DNA from: Scleropages formosus | Taxonomy: Eukaryota > Chordata > Actinopteri > Osteoglossiformes > Osteoglossidae | Assembly (NCBI RefSeq): GCF_900964775.1 | Contig: NC_041820.1 | Span: 8,435,001 to 8,499,000, forward strand | DNA: 64,000 nt | Direction: 5' to 3' | Shown: positions 35,816-49,089 of the stretch, one piece after another | Layout: every line of letters begins with the position of its first letter | Numbering within the stretch: the stretch's first letter is position 1 | Notes under the pieces: model-generated | The model's database searches: none | Told to the model about the DNA's origin: nothing | What the model saw: the letters and a program-made list of their open reading frames with translations, nothing else | Made by a program: the position numbers and the translations under genes

Positions 35816-36540
35816 GCTACCCTATGAAAATGATATATGTGAAAAATAAATTATAGTCTTATTGTCCCAGTGGTACTGAACTATCTGTGCCACAGCACTT
35901 ACTTTATTTATTTATTTATTATTATTTTTTTTTTATTTGCACTCCTCTAAGGTGGCTGTGATACTCATTCATGCCAGTCTCTTCTTTCTTTGTTTTCTGT
36001 CTATGCTCTTGTAGCCTTGAGCAATTTTTTATTATTAGCAAACGTGCCATCTATTTATGAGGAACTGTGTGCTTCCTGCCTAATATCTTCTACTTCCCAC
36101 AGTCACTGACTAAATAAAGCGCTCGCTGAAAATGAAGGGGCGGATGGTGGGTTGAAAGAGTGGGCCATGACCTCAGCATGAAGCACCATGTGAAACACCA
36201 TCTCATGATACTTTTATTACATCTCCACCTGCTGGCAGTAACACACTCTTACAGCAATGTGCTTTACACATCAATTCTGAAGCACGTGATCCAACTTTCC
36301 TTTTTTTTAAACATCAGCGAACTACCTATAATATGCCGGGGATAATGTCTAAGTCATGCTGTGTTTAAGGTTTACAGCAACCCTGAAAAAAGCGAAGAAC
36401 TCGGTGCAGAACTTTCGTGTTTAATTATTAACGTGGCCTAAATCAGTTAGGGGTCTTACAACAGGAGGCAAACATATTTATTATTGTACTTGAATTAAGC
36501 CTTTACTCTGCGGGGGATTTTTTTTTTTTTTTTTTTTCTG
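35816..36540. other. Spacer upstream of ezr, nothing coding recognised
   Basis: AT-rich sequence ending in a T-run at about 36520-36537. Confidence 0.4.
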
Positions 36541-37008
36541 TTCTCATTTCAAGTCAAATGCAAAGCAAGGACAGGTCTCGGAGCCGTGGTTAATGAACTC
36601 GGCGAAGCATTCGAAAAGTGGCTCCCCCTCATTCATGCCCGGCCAAGGGTCGGAATTTACAAGGTGCTGAGGTAAGTGTTTGCAGAAGAGGGTGGGGAAT
36701 GTTAATTTATGGCAGGTTATGTTAACTGTACAAGTGGACTTATCTTTCACCTTGGCGGAGTGTGTTCTCGCTCCGGGGACACTTGGCCACATAGCCATTG
36801 ATAACCAGCTCACGCTGCGCCGCAGGAGGTCAAACCAAGGGAAAAGAGGGTTCGAAAAAGGAGCAGACAAAAGGAATCGGCAAAAGGGACGTTGCGCTGG
36901 TTTTTATTTCAACTCAGCAGGCGTCGAGAAAAGCAGTGCGTGTCGATTCCGGGTGGAGAACGTAAAGACTTACCTGAATTGTCGGAGAACTTCAAAAAGG
37001 ACCCAGAA
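36541..37008 (+). promoter_or_regulatory. ezr 5' region: promoter and leader
   Basis: The sequence shifts from AT-rich to CpG-containing DNA over this interval, and the first ezr coding exon (12 nt of coding sequence) follows directly. The leader and transcription start are not resolvable. A segment at 36554-36671 is bounded by splice-like signals on both strands; see the findings. Confidence 0.5.
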
Positions 37009-37128
37009 ATGCCCAAAGCAGTAAGTCTAACATGAAGAATAACTTTTAAAGCAGGCAACAATGAGAAAAGAAAAACTTTATGTAGTGAGCTTTCTTGTGT
37101 TTACTCTTCCTCTTCATCTTCCACAACT

Positions 37129-37166
<38 letters not shown>

Positions 37167-40100
37167 AAAATAATGTACTTTGCAGTACCTGAGTGTTTTT
37201 AATGGAGATGTGCAAACTGCTTTAACATTTAGCTGTAATTTACTTTCCATGACCATCCATAAGACCATTCTGAAGTTTATTCAGTTCAAAACGAAAGACA
37301 GTGTCAGATAGTGTCAAATATTTATGTTTAAATGCTGATGTGGTTGTTTGGGTGTAAAGGGCATACTTTTATAATAAATATTTAAAGATACTGTTTGTTT
37401 TGCACCATTTCAGTGCTAATCACAGTAATTCAGAACAGCACTTCTTTGTAATGTTAAATATTTGTGGACGACACAAGCCAGACAGCTGATAGTTTATGTG
37501 GGAAAGTAACAAAGCAAGCAAAAATGTATTTTATTTCTGAACACATAAAAGTACACATGATGAAATTAGTCACATGGAATTCTTTAAAAACGGCTGATAT
37601 GGTAAACTAAAATTCAACTTCTTCTGTGCCATAATTTTTCTACTGTACTGTTGAAATGAATTTCCTTAAGCTTTCCTCCAGTTACATGGAATAATTTTGG
37701 GTAGTTTAATGTGGACTGTGAGTACAGATGCCTGGCTAGGACTTCTGCGGGGGAATCTCAACTGGAGATGTATGAACATATGATGAAGGGATCTTCCAAT
37801 GGGAGCATCACAATACACAGCTGACTAGGGGACTGGGCAGGTGGAGTCATGCTGTTGGGACATGTGAATGTCCCAACCCAGTGTTGGCTGAAGGTTGAAA
37901 GTTGGCCTCTTCATGTTCTGTGCTTACATGGTTTCACTTGTTGCATCATTTATGAGATGGGCTCTTGAATAACCCACCAAATGTACTTCGGAATCTTCAG
38001 TTTCTATTGTACAGCTATAGGCAGCTAATCCTTACTTGCAAATTCAATTTGCAACGATCATATATATTTCATAATAACATAATCTTATCACACATTAAAA
38101 AAAATCAGCAAGGGTGGCACAGTGGTGCAGTGAGTAATACACCTCAGAACGCCCTGGTGGTGTGAGAGGTTGTGGGTTCCATCCCCCACTCAGTCCATGT
38201 AGGGTTTTAGATCACTGTTGCCCTGCTTGGGACAAACAGTTATTGACATTGGATGGATGGAGAGCATCACATATATAATTTTAAGACATTGTACATTAGT
38301 GATAAGATGGCATGCAATATTTGACCTTGGCTTCCTACACAATGTGTCAGTGTTTAACAGAGCCATAAAACATTGAAAGTTTGTTGTAGGGCTGTTAGGA
38401 ACTTTGCTTTGGAAATGTCATTATCTTTGTCGCACAAAGGAAAGTATTCAATTTAATGTAATACAGCTAATGTACTGTATTTCACACTCTTTTAAATGAT
38501 CCTGTTGCAGCAATAAGAGAAGTGTCTCTAGTTGGTTCTTGGCCCCTGATAGGACTACAAGTGTGAGATGTGCATATGTCACTTGTAACGATCTTTTGCG
38601 TGTTTTGGCCGATTCATGTTTAAGCACAGCGTTCCCTCTTGGATTTGGTTACTTAGATTTTTAAAAGGATAATATTGCCTTCTGACATCTTAGGGCTATG
38701 ACAAGATTTGCATCAAGTGTTCATTTATAACGCTATTTTGATGTTGGCTGCTTTGAATTTCACCAATTTTCCCATGAACATTTAAAAAGCAGCACAAATC
38801 ATAGTGTCTTAGACTTCTGTGCCCAGTTAGACATTAAATCACATTCCCAGGCAAAGACAAACAGCTTCACACTTGCTTTTGGACTTTCTCATACTGGCAG
38901 TCTTCAGCCTTCCTTAGTACCCTAAAATGTACTCATTAACCACAGGCATGGTGAGCAGCGCTGAGCGCTGGGCTGCTGTCTCTTGCGGTGGGCTCCAGGT
39001 CATGATAGCAGACTCATCGGACTGCAGATGCAGCATCAGGGTGCTACCGGTGTCACTCCACTTTAGTTGCACAACTGAGAATAATGAGTAGTCTGAACGA
39101 GAGATGTAATAAATAACCTGAATTAATAAGCTTGTCCACTCTTTCTTCTGCTTAGATGTGTGTTCAGATTTTGGACTGTTACATTTTTTTTAGACTGGGG
39201 TGAAGAATGTCCTCCTAGTGAACTATACACAGGTGTAACAAGCTTAGTTTGTCCCACCTCATAATTAAAGTGCATAACTCCTCTTTATTGTTCATACATA
39301 TACATATGCATATGCGACAAAAAGCAGCAAAAATTCTAATGTCTTACACTTTTGTGTTTTTGTCACAAAAAGTACACTTTTGTCACCCCGACATAAATAT
39401 ATGGAATAATATACACACAGGACATTTTCAAGTAGGTGAGCAAAATAAAATATCTGTGACATGTGACAAATGATACTGTTGAACGAAGTGTTGGAAAAAA
39501 TGCAAATGAAAACATAGTCAAGAGGTTTCTTGATTTTTTTTTTTTTTAAAAAAAGGTTTTCCAAACACAGAGGATTATCAGATAAAGCCGATTTTCTTTT
39601 TAGAAATTCTTCATTAATTGCATTCTTTCACCAGGCCCAGCAGTTTATGATGGAGTGCTCATTGCTAGGCAGCCCCAACACCTGCTTTTACACCTACTGT
39701 GCTAAGACCTTGACAGTTTAATCCTTAAATAGATCCTAAAACCCTAAAATAGAACCAAAAAATATTGTACTAACATTCATTGATAGCCTGTTCACTTACT
39801 TTACTTAACAGCTGCTACACATTTTTTAATGTGCACTTGAGTTATAAAATGATTATCTATATATTTCAATAGTCTTAATTATCTGTATTCGTGTCAAAGT
39901 TACAGTTTGGTTACAGTCACACATTTTGCTTAAAATGATTTGATTATCTGGTGGTTGACTTGATATAAAATAAAACTGTCTGCCCACAGAATCTTTAGTG
40001 CCTTTTTGACCTGATGCAATACCAGTGGCCAGTTGCTTGGCTATATATAATATTCAAACTTGCTGGTTTACGTTTGTATTTAAGCTTGTGTCTTCAAAAT

Positions 40101-42885
40101 AATTTCAAATTGAAAAAAAGACTTAAGTGAATTAAAATATGAGCCAATTAACATTTAGGCAAGTAATATGACTTTTTGTGAGATATGGCAGTAAGGGATA
40201 AGATTAGCCATATGTATTTGTCCTTCAGATAACCAAATCCTACACCCTGGAAAAATACTGTCTAGCGATGATCATATACGGCATATATATATATTCATGA
40301 GAGCTCGCAGTGCAACTTTCTTGAAATTCCAGCCGGAGACTGATTAGAGGCTGAAAGATTAAATTTCTTCTGAGAAAGAGCTTTCCTACCGTACGGCATG
40401 AGGGATCCTCTTTTACTGATTGCCACACTTATTCCTTTGACTCCAGGTCTCTAATCCTGCTCTTTTACCCTTGAGCAAGGTACTTACCATGAATTGTTCC
40501 ACTGAAAATGCCCATCAGTGTAAAATGGTCCAATGCTGTATTTGGAAATGTTATCAAGTTGGAAAGTGTAAGCTAAGCAATAGATAGCAGTGATAATACT
40601 GTGGCTGTCTTAACGTACCTCACAAACGTATTACGCATAAACGCATTTCTTATGGGACGTGTCCTCTAATATGGACATGTCACATCCCTGCAAATGGGTA
40701 ATTTTTAGATTTTGCTGTTGATTAGAATACTTTTTCAGCACTCTTTACACTTTTTTTTGCATTGTGTTGTGTAGTATGTGCTGTATGTCTTGTGTGTTTT
40801 GTGCACGTGGTAACTAGAACACACGAGACCTGTAATAACGTAATGTAATGAATAGTTGTTTGCTTGCGTGCACTATTTATTTGCAGTGTGATTTGGTTCA
40901 TTTGGTGAAGTGGTGACGTGAACGTCATTCCGACAACCTTCAGCTCTTCTAATCTACCTTGATAACCCGACACATGTTTGTGATGCAAGTCCTGCCCACG
41001 TCCGCCCTTGTAGAGGTGTGTTATGTTTCAGACGTTCCCTGCTTTCCGCTGTTAAACCCCGCTGATCTCCTGTGCACCGCTAAAGGCGTTCGCCGGCTGG
41101 CCAAGGAGAACACCGATCGGAAGCCCTCCTCACGATCCACACCTCAGACCTGTAACCCCCTCTTTATATGAGCTCTGCGGGCACAGAGGGGGTTAGTTCA
41201 CTTTGATAGCTTTTCATTCCTTGCTTATCCTGCTTTTCTGGCGTTTTCTCAGCTTTCTCACCGAAAACATTCACTGTCTTGTCGATAATGCTACTTCTGA
41301 GCAGAAATGTGACCAAACCGAGCCACTGCAGACTGTTGAACGGAGTCCCAGTGAAGTCTTGGGTCATCACTTAAAAAAAAATCATTTGTTGAATGACATA
41401 AAGGTATGGGTATTATAGTATTTTATGAGACTAATTTACAAGGAATGGTAAACACTGTGATTAAGCAAAGTGGTTAAATATTTTGTTTTTTTTTTTTTTT
41501 CCCATGCCTGTTTTTGCACAGACATACCATATTTTCAATGAGTGTACATGTGATTGCCTTGCAATGGACTGGTGTCCCCACCAGGATGTACCTTATGTCA
41601 AATTTATGCTTCCAGGATAGGCGCTGGACCACTGTGACCCTGAATTGGACGAGAAGTTATTGAGAATGAACAAATAAATATTTTATATTCCACAATTCAG
41701 TAGCTGAATTTGGCCATTGTTTTAACAGTTTCATCAAATCAGTGGTTAAATTAGTTCATTACATTTGTGCTTATTAATGCATCCATGCATACTTTGTAAA
41801 ACACGTTCATCTGATCATACCATTGAAAGTGAATTTAAATGTGGAGTTTGTCAAAAATCGAGACAGTGTTGTATTGCTGCTATGAAGTATTTTAAGGGAG
41901 ATACATAAAGCCATGAACTTCAGTACATTTCAGACTACATTTTCTGCTGTAGCTAATTATTTTTAAATAGATTACATCCAGTATGTGTATGTGTTTTACT
42001 TATATTTAATAACCTTTCCCAGTAATCCGAACAAGCTGCATTAAATTTAACTCCAGTATAAATTATTGTTCCAGTTTTATGTAAAATAAAGTATCTTTAG
42101 TGTTCAGATTTGTGTTTTAAATCCTTAAAAGAAAGCAGTCCAATCCTGTATGAAATTGGTGTAAGCATCTCTGAAAACAGCGTGGTTGTGATGATTCTCT
42201 GCAGGTCAACATTCGTGTCACCACGATGGACGCGGAGCTGGAGTTCGCCGTCCAAGCCAGCATCACCGGCAAACATCTTTTTGACCAGGTTCTTCCTTTA
42301 TTCTTGGCAACTCCATCACTCTTCTGGTTTTATCACTACGGTTTCCGGAATGTTACCCAAGTGCCTTTCACTTGCCCAGTTTCTCCATGAAATGACTTCC
42401 ACTGAAACTCCTCCAAAGAAGAATATTAGAGCCACCTGGGCTGTTGTAGTAGAATATGTCTTTAGCTAACATTTTCACACCAGTTGTGAAACTGGACCTC
42501 AAATATTACTTGTTATATAGTCTCTTTTCCCTGAAAGTTATTTGGAAAGTGAAGGCAGCAATATTTCGTTTTTGTGGTTTGGGATGCGTGTCAATGCATG
42601 GTCTCCCTAGCAAACTAGCAAATACAGCTTTCTTCCTAAATTATCTAGCGGTCATTGATGATCAGTGTTGAAAAGTGTTTTGATGAAAGGGATTAACTGA
42701 TGGAAAATTTCCTGTCTTATAACTCCTTTCAGCTAAAGCCAAATACTCAGGACTGTCTTTGTCGTTACAGGTGATCAGGACTATTGGTTTGCGTGAATTG
42801 TGGTACTTTGGGCTCCAGTTTGTGGACAGCAAAGGATACCTCACCTGGCTGAACCTTGATAAAAAGGCAAGGCAACAATGCCAAC

Positions 42886-42918
<33 letters not shown>

Positions 42919-43950
42919 TCTGTGATATTTTTTATTCAGATAATTTATTTATTCAGCCAGATTTTTTCCACAGAGAAATTGCACTGGTTCACCCATTAAT
43001 ACAACAGTGACAACATTGAAATGTAATGTTGTCGATGACCAGCTGTCTGTGTTTTCTGAAATGCGATGTTGCCCCTCCCCCTTTATTTTTCCACTGCCCC
43101 CCCCCAACCCCACCCCACCCCACAGTTATCATCACAGGACGTCAAGAAAGAGAATCCGCTGCAGTTCAAGTTCCGCGCCAAGTTCTTCCCAGAGGACGTG
43201 TCCAACGAGCTCATCCAGGACATCACCCAGAGGCTGTTCTACCTGCAGGTGAAGGAGGCCATCCTGAGCGACGAAATTTACTGCCCCCCAGAGACTGCCG
43301 TTCTTCTGGCCTCCTATGCTGTCCAGGCCAAGCACGGTGACTTTGACAAGGACGTCCACCACTCTGGATACCTAGTGTCAGAGTTGCTGCTGCCCCAGCG
43401 GTGAGTGATGATCTGCACGTATGTTAACAGTAGCACATTTTCCTTTCACTTCAATTGAAATGCTGCCTACGGTAAAACATCACTTGAAATAACTGGAAGT
43501 CCAGTAAAAAAATCACTGGAAGTGATCTGTGTATCATAAATATATTTTTTTTCTCATTCACTCCCCATTTATCTCACAACCTGCTGTACCAGTTTTAATA
43601 TTCCCTCTCTACTGCTTTTTGACATTGACAACCTCACCTGAGTTCTAGCTGCAACTGTTCTATAAAAGGCAGCTTGCATTTGTTAACCTGTATTTTAAAT
43701 CCATAAAGGGAAACAAAAAGTAATTGATTACCAGAAATTGTGGAATTGAACAAGCAATGAAATGGGGGGAGACCAGCGATGACATCTCTGTGTTTTCAGG
43801 GTCCTGGATCAGCACAAGCTGTCCAAGGAGCAGTGGGAGGAGCGCATCCAGGTGTGGCACAAGGAGCACAGGGGGATGCTGAAGTAGGTGTGCAGTTGCA
43901 CACACTTTACACTATGTGCGGCAGGACACTGTACCTTGATTATGAGGAGC

Positions 43951-43986
<36 letters not shown>

Positions 43987-46900
43987 TACACAGAGTGCTA
44001 CCTCAGCCAACAACAAAAAACCCTGCAAAGACCCAAGCAGGTTCAACTGGCTCACTTATTGACACAAAGAACTCAGGCTGACCCACAAGCACCTGAACTA
44101 GAGTAGTTTGACACAGGTGATGCACGGAAATCCCTCTTCTTAGGGATTGTGCTCTTCAATTAACCGAAAATGTGGGAGATTGAGGATGTCACACTCCATA
44201 TAAGTTTGACCGTGGAGAGAAAAAACAAAAAGCAGCCTTATAAAACTAACCCCGTCACAAAGGCACATGTTCACTGATGCAAACTGAAGACCATTTACTA
44301 CTAAACCCATTCCCTGAGAAATTTCATCTTATGATTATGATTTGTGACTTATTGTGACTGTCTTCTTTGTTTCTTTGCCTTATGTCTGTGTTCAAGCACT
44401 TTGTGTCACTGCGTGATCATCTGATCTCTGTAAAAAGAAATTGAATTGAACTTATTAATATTATTATTCTTCATCAGCAGTTTATTTGATGAGTTTTACA
44501 GTACAGCAAACAATTTATGTACAGTATGGGATTTTTGGTCAGGTAAGGCACTGTGCTCAGTAGTACTAAGAAATAGCAAGAGCAGGGGGCTCAAACCAGC
44601 ACCTCTCAGAGTACCTATAAAAAAAAAATGATGTTTTGATCAGAAAAACTCAGCAATACGTCTAAACCCATACATAACTATGGGCTTCTCAGGTAGTGAA
44701 TTACCTTGCTTTGCCTGGGCTGTTAGAGCATATGCTCAAATTTGACTCCCCACTCAGTCTGTGTGGAGCTTGCATGTTCCCCCATGAGTTTCTACTGGAT
44801 GCTCTGGTTTCCTCCCACAGTCCATAGACATGGAGTTCAGGTGAATTGACCACTCAAAATTATCCAAAGTGTGCAACTGGTTGAGTGTGTATGTGTGTGG
44901 CTACCTTGGTTTGGGCTGGTGTGCCTTTCAGGATTTACCCCCCCTCCCACCAGCCTTGCACCCATTAATTCCAGGATAGGCTCCAGACTGCTGCGACCCT
45001 GACCAAGACAAGTGCTTACCGAAAGAGACTGAGTGAGAGTTAGACCCATTGGTTAAATTATGCTTGTGATGTGAGGGCACGTTTCTGTGCCTAATAGGTG
45101 TAAAATTGTTGTTCACAATCAGGGAAGATGCCATGCTCGAGTACTTGAAGATTGCACAGGACCTAGAGATGTATGGAGTCAACTTCTTTGAGATCAAAAA
45201 CAAAAAAGGGACAGATCTGTGGCTGGGAGTGGATGCCCTGGGCCTCAACATCTATGAGAAGGAAGACAAGTAAGGGAAACAATGGCGGTCGCTCTTGTTA
45301 ATGTTCATGAGATCTTTTACAGTAACGCAGTAAAGTACCACCGCCTTAGTGATATGCAGCACAAATCTGTACTTGTGGAAAATGTGGAGTTTATACCTGC
45401 TTCTATCCTACATCTCTTTATTCTAAAGCATTAATATATATAATATTTCAACAGACTGACTCCAAAGATTGGATTTCCATGGAGTGAAATTAGGAACATT
45501 TCATTTAACGACAAGAAGTTTATTATCAAACCCATCGACAAGAAAGCTCCAGTAAGTAATTTTTATATAACCCTGCAGCTGAAATATTTCTTGAATTAAA
45601 GAGATCACGTTTTTTTTTTTTTGAAAACTGACAAAAAACTCATAATTAAAAAAAATGTCATCACAAAAATGACAACCTTTTAAAGGGTTTTTTTGGTTTT
45701 TGTCATGCCATCTCGCTGTTAGGGTGGCCTTGAATGCTATGTCTTGAAGGAGCTCAGACAAGAGAAGAGTACGTAGAGGGGGTGAAGAGTATTAGAACAA
45801 GAAAAGTCTTTGTGAAATCCATGTGAATTCTTAATCACCTTAATTGTGCATGAATAATTCATGTTTAAGACAAAAGTGCCATCAAGGATGCTTTCCTCTT
45901 CTTACTCTTGCTCGGTGATGAGAATGAGAGAAACTTTTCCTCAATGGATATGAGCAGCAGAGCCTTCCTCATTCCCTACTTTCCTCCTCCTTCTCAGGAC
46001 TTTGTGTTCTATGCCCCACGCCTGCTCATCAACAAACGCATTCTGCAACTGTGCATGGGCAACCATGAGCTGTACATGCGCCGCCGCAAGCCGGAGACCA
46101 TCGAGGTGCAGCAGATGAAGGCACAGGCTCGTGAGGAGAAGCACCAGAAGCAGATGGAAAGGTGAGGCATCCACTCGGGTTGAAGGATCTCTCCACTGTG
46201 GAGGAAACAGGTGCAGAAGAAATGCAAACTTTAAGTGAACCGTCTGCTGCTGACTCCATGGATGTTGGCAGTGGTGCCGCTTCTGTTTTTTATTCAGTTC
46301 ATGGGTCACAGGTTGATGGCTTGAATCCCGCTGTCTTCGTTAATGCCCTGGCCTTCCAGAGCCCAGCTGGAGAATGAGAAGAAGAAACGGGAGGCCATCG
46401 AAAAGGAGAAGGAACAGATGGAGAAAGAGAAGCAGGATCTGATGATGAGGCTCTCCCAGTTTGAGGAGAAGACGAAGAAAGCGGAACAAGGTACAGTTAC
46501 AGCACAGCTGGGCCACTCGCACCACTGCTTCTCCATATCATTCATTTCATGGAAAAGATACGTACGCTTACATTTAAAAAAAAATATAGTTCACAAAATG
46601 ATTAAAAGTATTTTATGTGAGTGTATGTCTCACTTTTCGGAAAATGAAGCTCCATAAATTTATTCATTTATCAGATGCTTTTCTTCAGAGCAGCATACAA
46701 TGATGCCTAAGTAGCAGAATTGACACCTTCATCTGAGATGACTTACAGTGCTAGATAGTGCACAGCAATACTCACTGTCATTCACCAATTTGTATCGCAA
46801 ATTAATATGACACACACTCATTTACACACACTACAGGCAATTAAGCATACTCAGTTCACCTGAACCGCATCTCTTTGAGACGAAACCCAGGCAAACATGG

Positions 46901-48734
46901 CAAAAACATACAAACTCCACACACAATGAGCTAGAATCAAACCCACAGCTGAGCAGAGCTCAGGAGCTGTGAGGCAGCAGCCCTACCAGCTGAACCACCC
47001 TGTGAAACAGAAGAAAGTGTGTATTTTGCAACAATTAAATAGCAGCAAACAATACAATGACTAAGCAGTAGAGTGAATTGCAACTTTCTTCTGCCATGGA
47101 GCTCTTGCGGTGACCTTTGAACGGAGATCAGCACAAACAATGAATGACGTGTCCAGTAGCTCCTCATAGTTTCACTGCAGCGCGGTGATGGGTTGGCTAT
47201 CCATCAGACCTGCAGGAGCAGATGGAGCGTGCCATGAAGCTGGAACTGGAGCGCAGGAGGGTGGAAGAAGAGGCTGCGCGGCTGGAGGCGGAGCGGCAGG
47301 CAGCCCTGCTGGCCAAGGAGGAGCTCGCCAGGCAGGCCGAGGATCAGATGAAAACCCAGGAGCAGCTGGTAAGGAGGACACATCTGGGCAGAGCCTGGGC
47401 TTCAACATTCTCTCTCTCTTTCTCTGTCTAACGTACCCATGCTTCTCTCCGTTGAACATGGACACACATTCAATAACAGGATGATGGTCAAAGAGACTGT
47501 AGCATCAAGACCTCTCCTTTCTCAGGCTGCAGAGCTTGCTGAGTACACAGCGAAGATAAATCTCCTGGAGGAGGCGAAAAGATCCAAGGAGGAGGAAGCC
47601 ATCTCGTGGCAGACAAGGGTGAGAGTTCTCAGGAGGTACAGGAAGCACCTGGTACCAGGAAATCCGGGAGGTGAAAGTAATATGCTAACACGTGGTTACA
47701 GTTTTGAGCTAACATGCTTTATATTTCCATTGGGTCTTTGTGTTATGAACATTCAAGATAAAATTTTTCACGTACATTTTTCGAATTAGCTGTCTTTTCT
47801 CACGTACTTTTTGTCTTCACTTGTGCAAAAATCTCTTGTTATTAAGTTTTTGATTGACTGTGACTTCACGGTCAAACACGACATATTGAATTTATGGAAA
47901 AATGTTACAGACAGACTTTTGGTGTTCATAAGACCTAGTGTATATCAGAGATCACGAATTTCATGGTAAAAAAATTCTGCCTCCCACTGAAAATGCCACT
48001 TGCGGAGGAAGGCCAGTGGAACGCAGAAGCGTCAACTAAATAAGTAAATGTGAGCTTTTCACTCTCTCCTAGGCCATGGAGGCCCAAGATGACTTGGCCA
48101 AGACAAAGGAGGAGTTGCAAATGGTGATGATAGCGCCACCGGCCCCCGTTGCCGAGCACGTAGACGACAGTGAGGAGCACAGCAGCACCTACAGTGCCGA
48201 GCTGCAGAACGAGAGCATCAGCGATGACCGCAATGAGGAGGAGCGAATCACAGAAGCAGAGAAGAACGAACGCGTGCAGATGCAGCTGAAGGTAAGACCT
48301 TCTACAACTGTGCATCTCTACCCCCCGATCAGATGCTTTGCTCAAATCTTGGCAAGCAATTTTTTCACACAATTTTTTTATCCATTAAGCTGAATGCGCG
48401 ATGTTTTAAGGTGCCTTCAGGTGGAACTACTTTTGTTTAAATTTGCAGAAAGGCCCAATGGGAAAATTCATCCGAAATTTGGGGTATTGAAATTTCCTTC
48501 GCACCGTGCATTCATACACGAGAACGTTTCTTTGGACGTCTCGCAATGATGGCCGATGTGTGGTTTCAGGCTCTGAGCTCGGAGCTGGCCGTTGCCCGAG
48601 ATGAAGCTAAGAGCACCCAGAATGACTTACTCCACAAGGAGAACATGCGCGTTGGACGCGACAAATACAAGACGCTGCGGCAGATCCGTCAGGGCAACAC
48701 CAAGCAGAGGATTGACGAGTTTGAGGCCTTGTGA
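37009..48734 (+). CDS. ezr: Ezrin, ERM membrane-actin linker
   Basis: Links plasma-membrane proteins and PIP2 to cortical actin in microvilli. Thirteen coding exons: 37009-37020, 42205-42288, 42771-42866, 43126-43400, 43800-43883, 45123-45269, 45455-45551, 45998-46161, 46360-46490, 47208-47368, 47526-47618, 48073-48291 and 48570-48734. They give 575 residues (human 586). The FERM domain covers about 1-296 and includes [42 protein letters not shown] and [20 protein letters not shown] long charged alpha-helix follows, then the C-ERMAD with [18 protein letters not shown], keeping the activating Thr (human Thr567), and the end RIDEFEAL. Tyr146 (SGY) is kept; human Tyr353 is Phe here. The linker before the C-ERMAD is short and lacks the mammalian polyproline run. 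Intron 1 is 5.2 kb. The intron after 42866 begins with GC. Confidence 0.97.
37131..37164. repeat. (AT)n microsatellite
   Basis: Pure TA dinucleotide run in ezr intron 1, about 110 bp after the first coding exon. Confidence 0.95.
38108..38268 (+). repeat. Short tRNA-SINE copy ending in GGAT repeats
   Basis: 'gggtggcacagtggtgcagtgag' head, 'ggttgtgggttcc' B-box region, 'ccctgcttgggacaaacagtta' end and 'ggatggatgga'. The middle is deleted relative to longer copies. It lies in ezr intron 1. Confidence 0.6.
40440..40585 (+). repeat. SINE body fragment
   Basis: 'cttttacccttgagcaaggtacttaccatgaattgttccactg' matches the body of the family at 5101. The head is diverged. Ezr intron 1. Confidence 0.6.
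41556..41682 (+). repeat. SINE tail fragment
   Basis: 'gccttgcaatggactggtgtccccaccaggatgtacc', 'ccaggataggcgctggaccactgtgaccctg' and an AATGAACAAATAAATA-like end match the tail of the 'cctcccacagtcc' family. Ezr intron 1. Confidence 0.65.
42885..42918. repeat. (CTAT)n microsatellite
   Basis: Tandem CTAT units starting about 20 bp inside the ezr intron that uses the GC donor. Confidence 0.95.
43952..43986. repeat. (CA)n microsatellite
   Basis: CA dinucleotide run in the ezr intron after exon 43800-43883. Confidence 0.9.
44694..45042 (+). repeat. SINE of the 'cctcccacagtcc' family
   Basis: Ordered modules: 'ctcagtctgtgtggagcttgcatg', 'tctggtttcctcccacagtcc', 'ggtgaattgaccactc', 'ccaggataggctccagactgctgcgacc' and 'gacaagtgcttaccg'. 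It ends about 80 bp before ezr exon 45123-45269. Confidence 0.7.
46650..47005 (-). repeat. Chimeric-looking SINE, minus copy (second member)
   Basis: Same composite structure as 19318-19662: the inverted tail 'attcatttatcagatgcttttcttcagagcagc' is joined to the inverted middle 'ttcacctgaaccgcatctcttt' and an inverted head ending 'gctgaaccaccctgtg'. It lies in the ezr intron before exon 47208-47368. Confidence 0.65.
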
Positions 48735-49081
48735 AGAGCCGTTCTGTGGCACGAGGACTGTGTACCACCCTCACAAACACAATATTACAAAGAACTTATT
48801 ATTTCTTCCAGGGTACATACATACTCCACGTGGGAAATATTGCTGTATTTCCTGGCGCCAAGACATGCTTTGATAACATTTTTAGATCTCAGTGCAACTT
48901 TTTATTCTAATTTCACTTTAATAAGATGAGACTGAATAGACAATATACCCAAAAGATGACACGAAACTTGATTATTAATATTATGTTGCAGAAACAGCTC
49001 AGAACAAGGAGGAAAACATAGAAAATATGTTTTAAACTCATTGATTGTGTTTTCCATTGATTTTAATTCATGCATGTTGTT

Positions 49082-49087
49082 AATAAA
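49082..49087 (+). terminator. ezr polyadenylation signal
   Basis: AATAAA about 350 nt after the ezr stop codon. Confidence 0.55.
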
Positions 49088-49089
49088 AC

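Noticed and set aside
40900-41190. GC-richer island in ezr intron 1 with a small stem (TAACCCCCTCT / AGAGGGGGTTA)
   Set aside because: The stem is short and the open frames show no known domain. It may be an old repeat or alternative exon, but nothing supports either.
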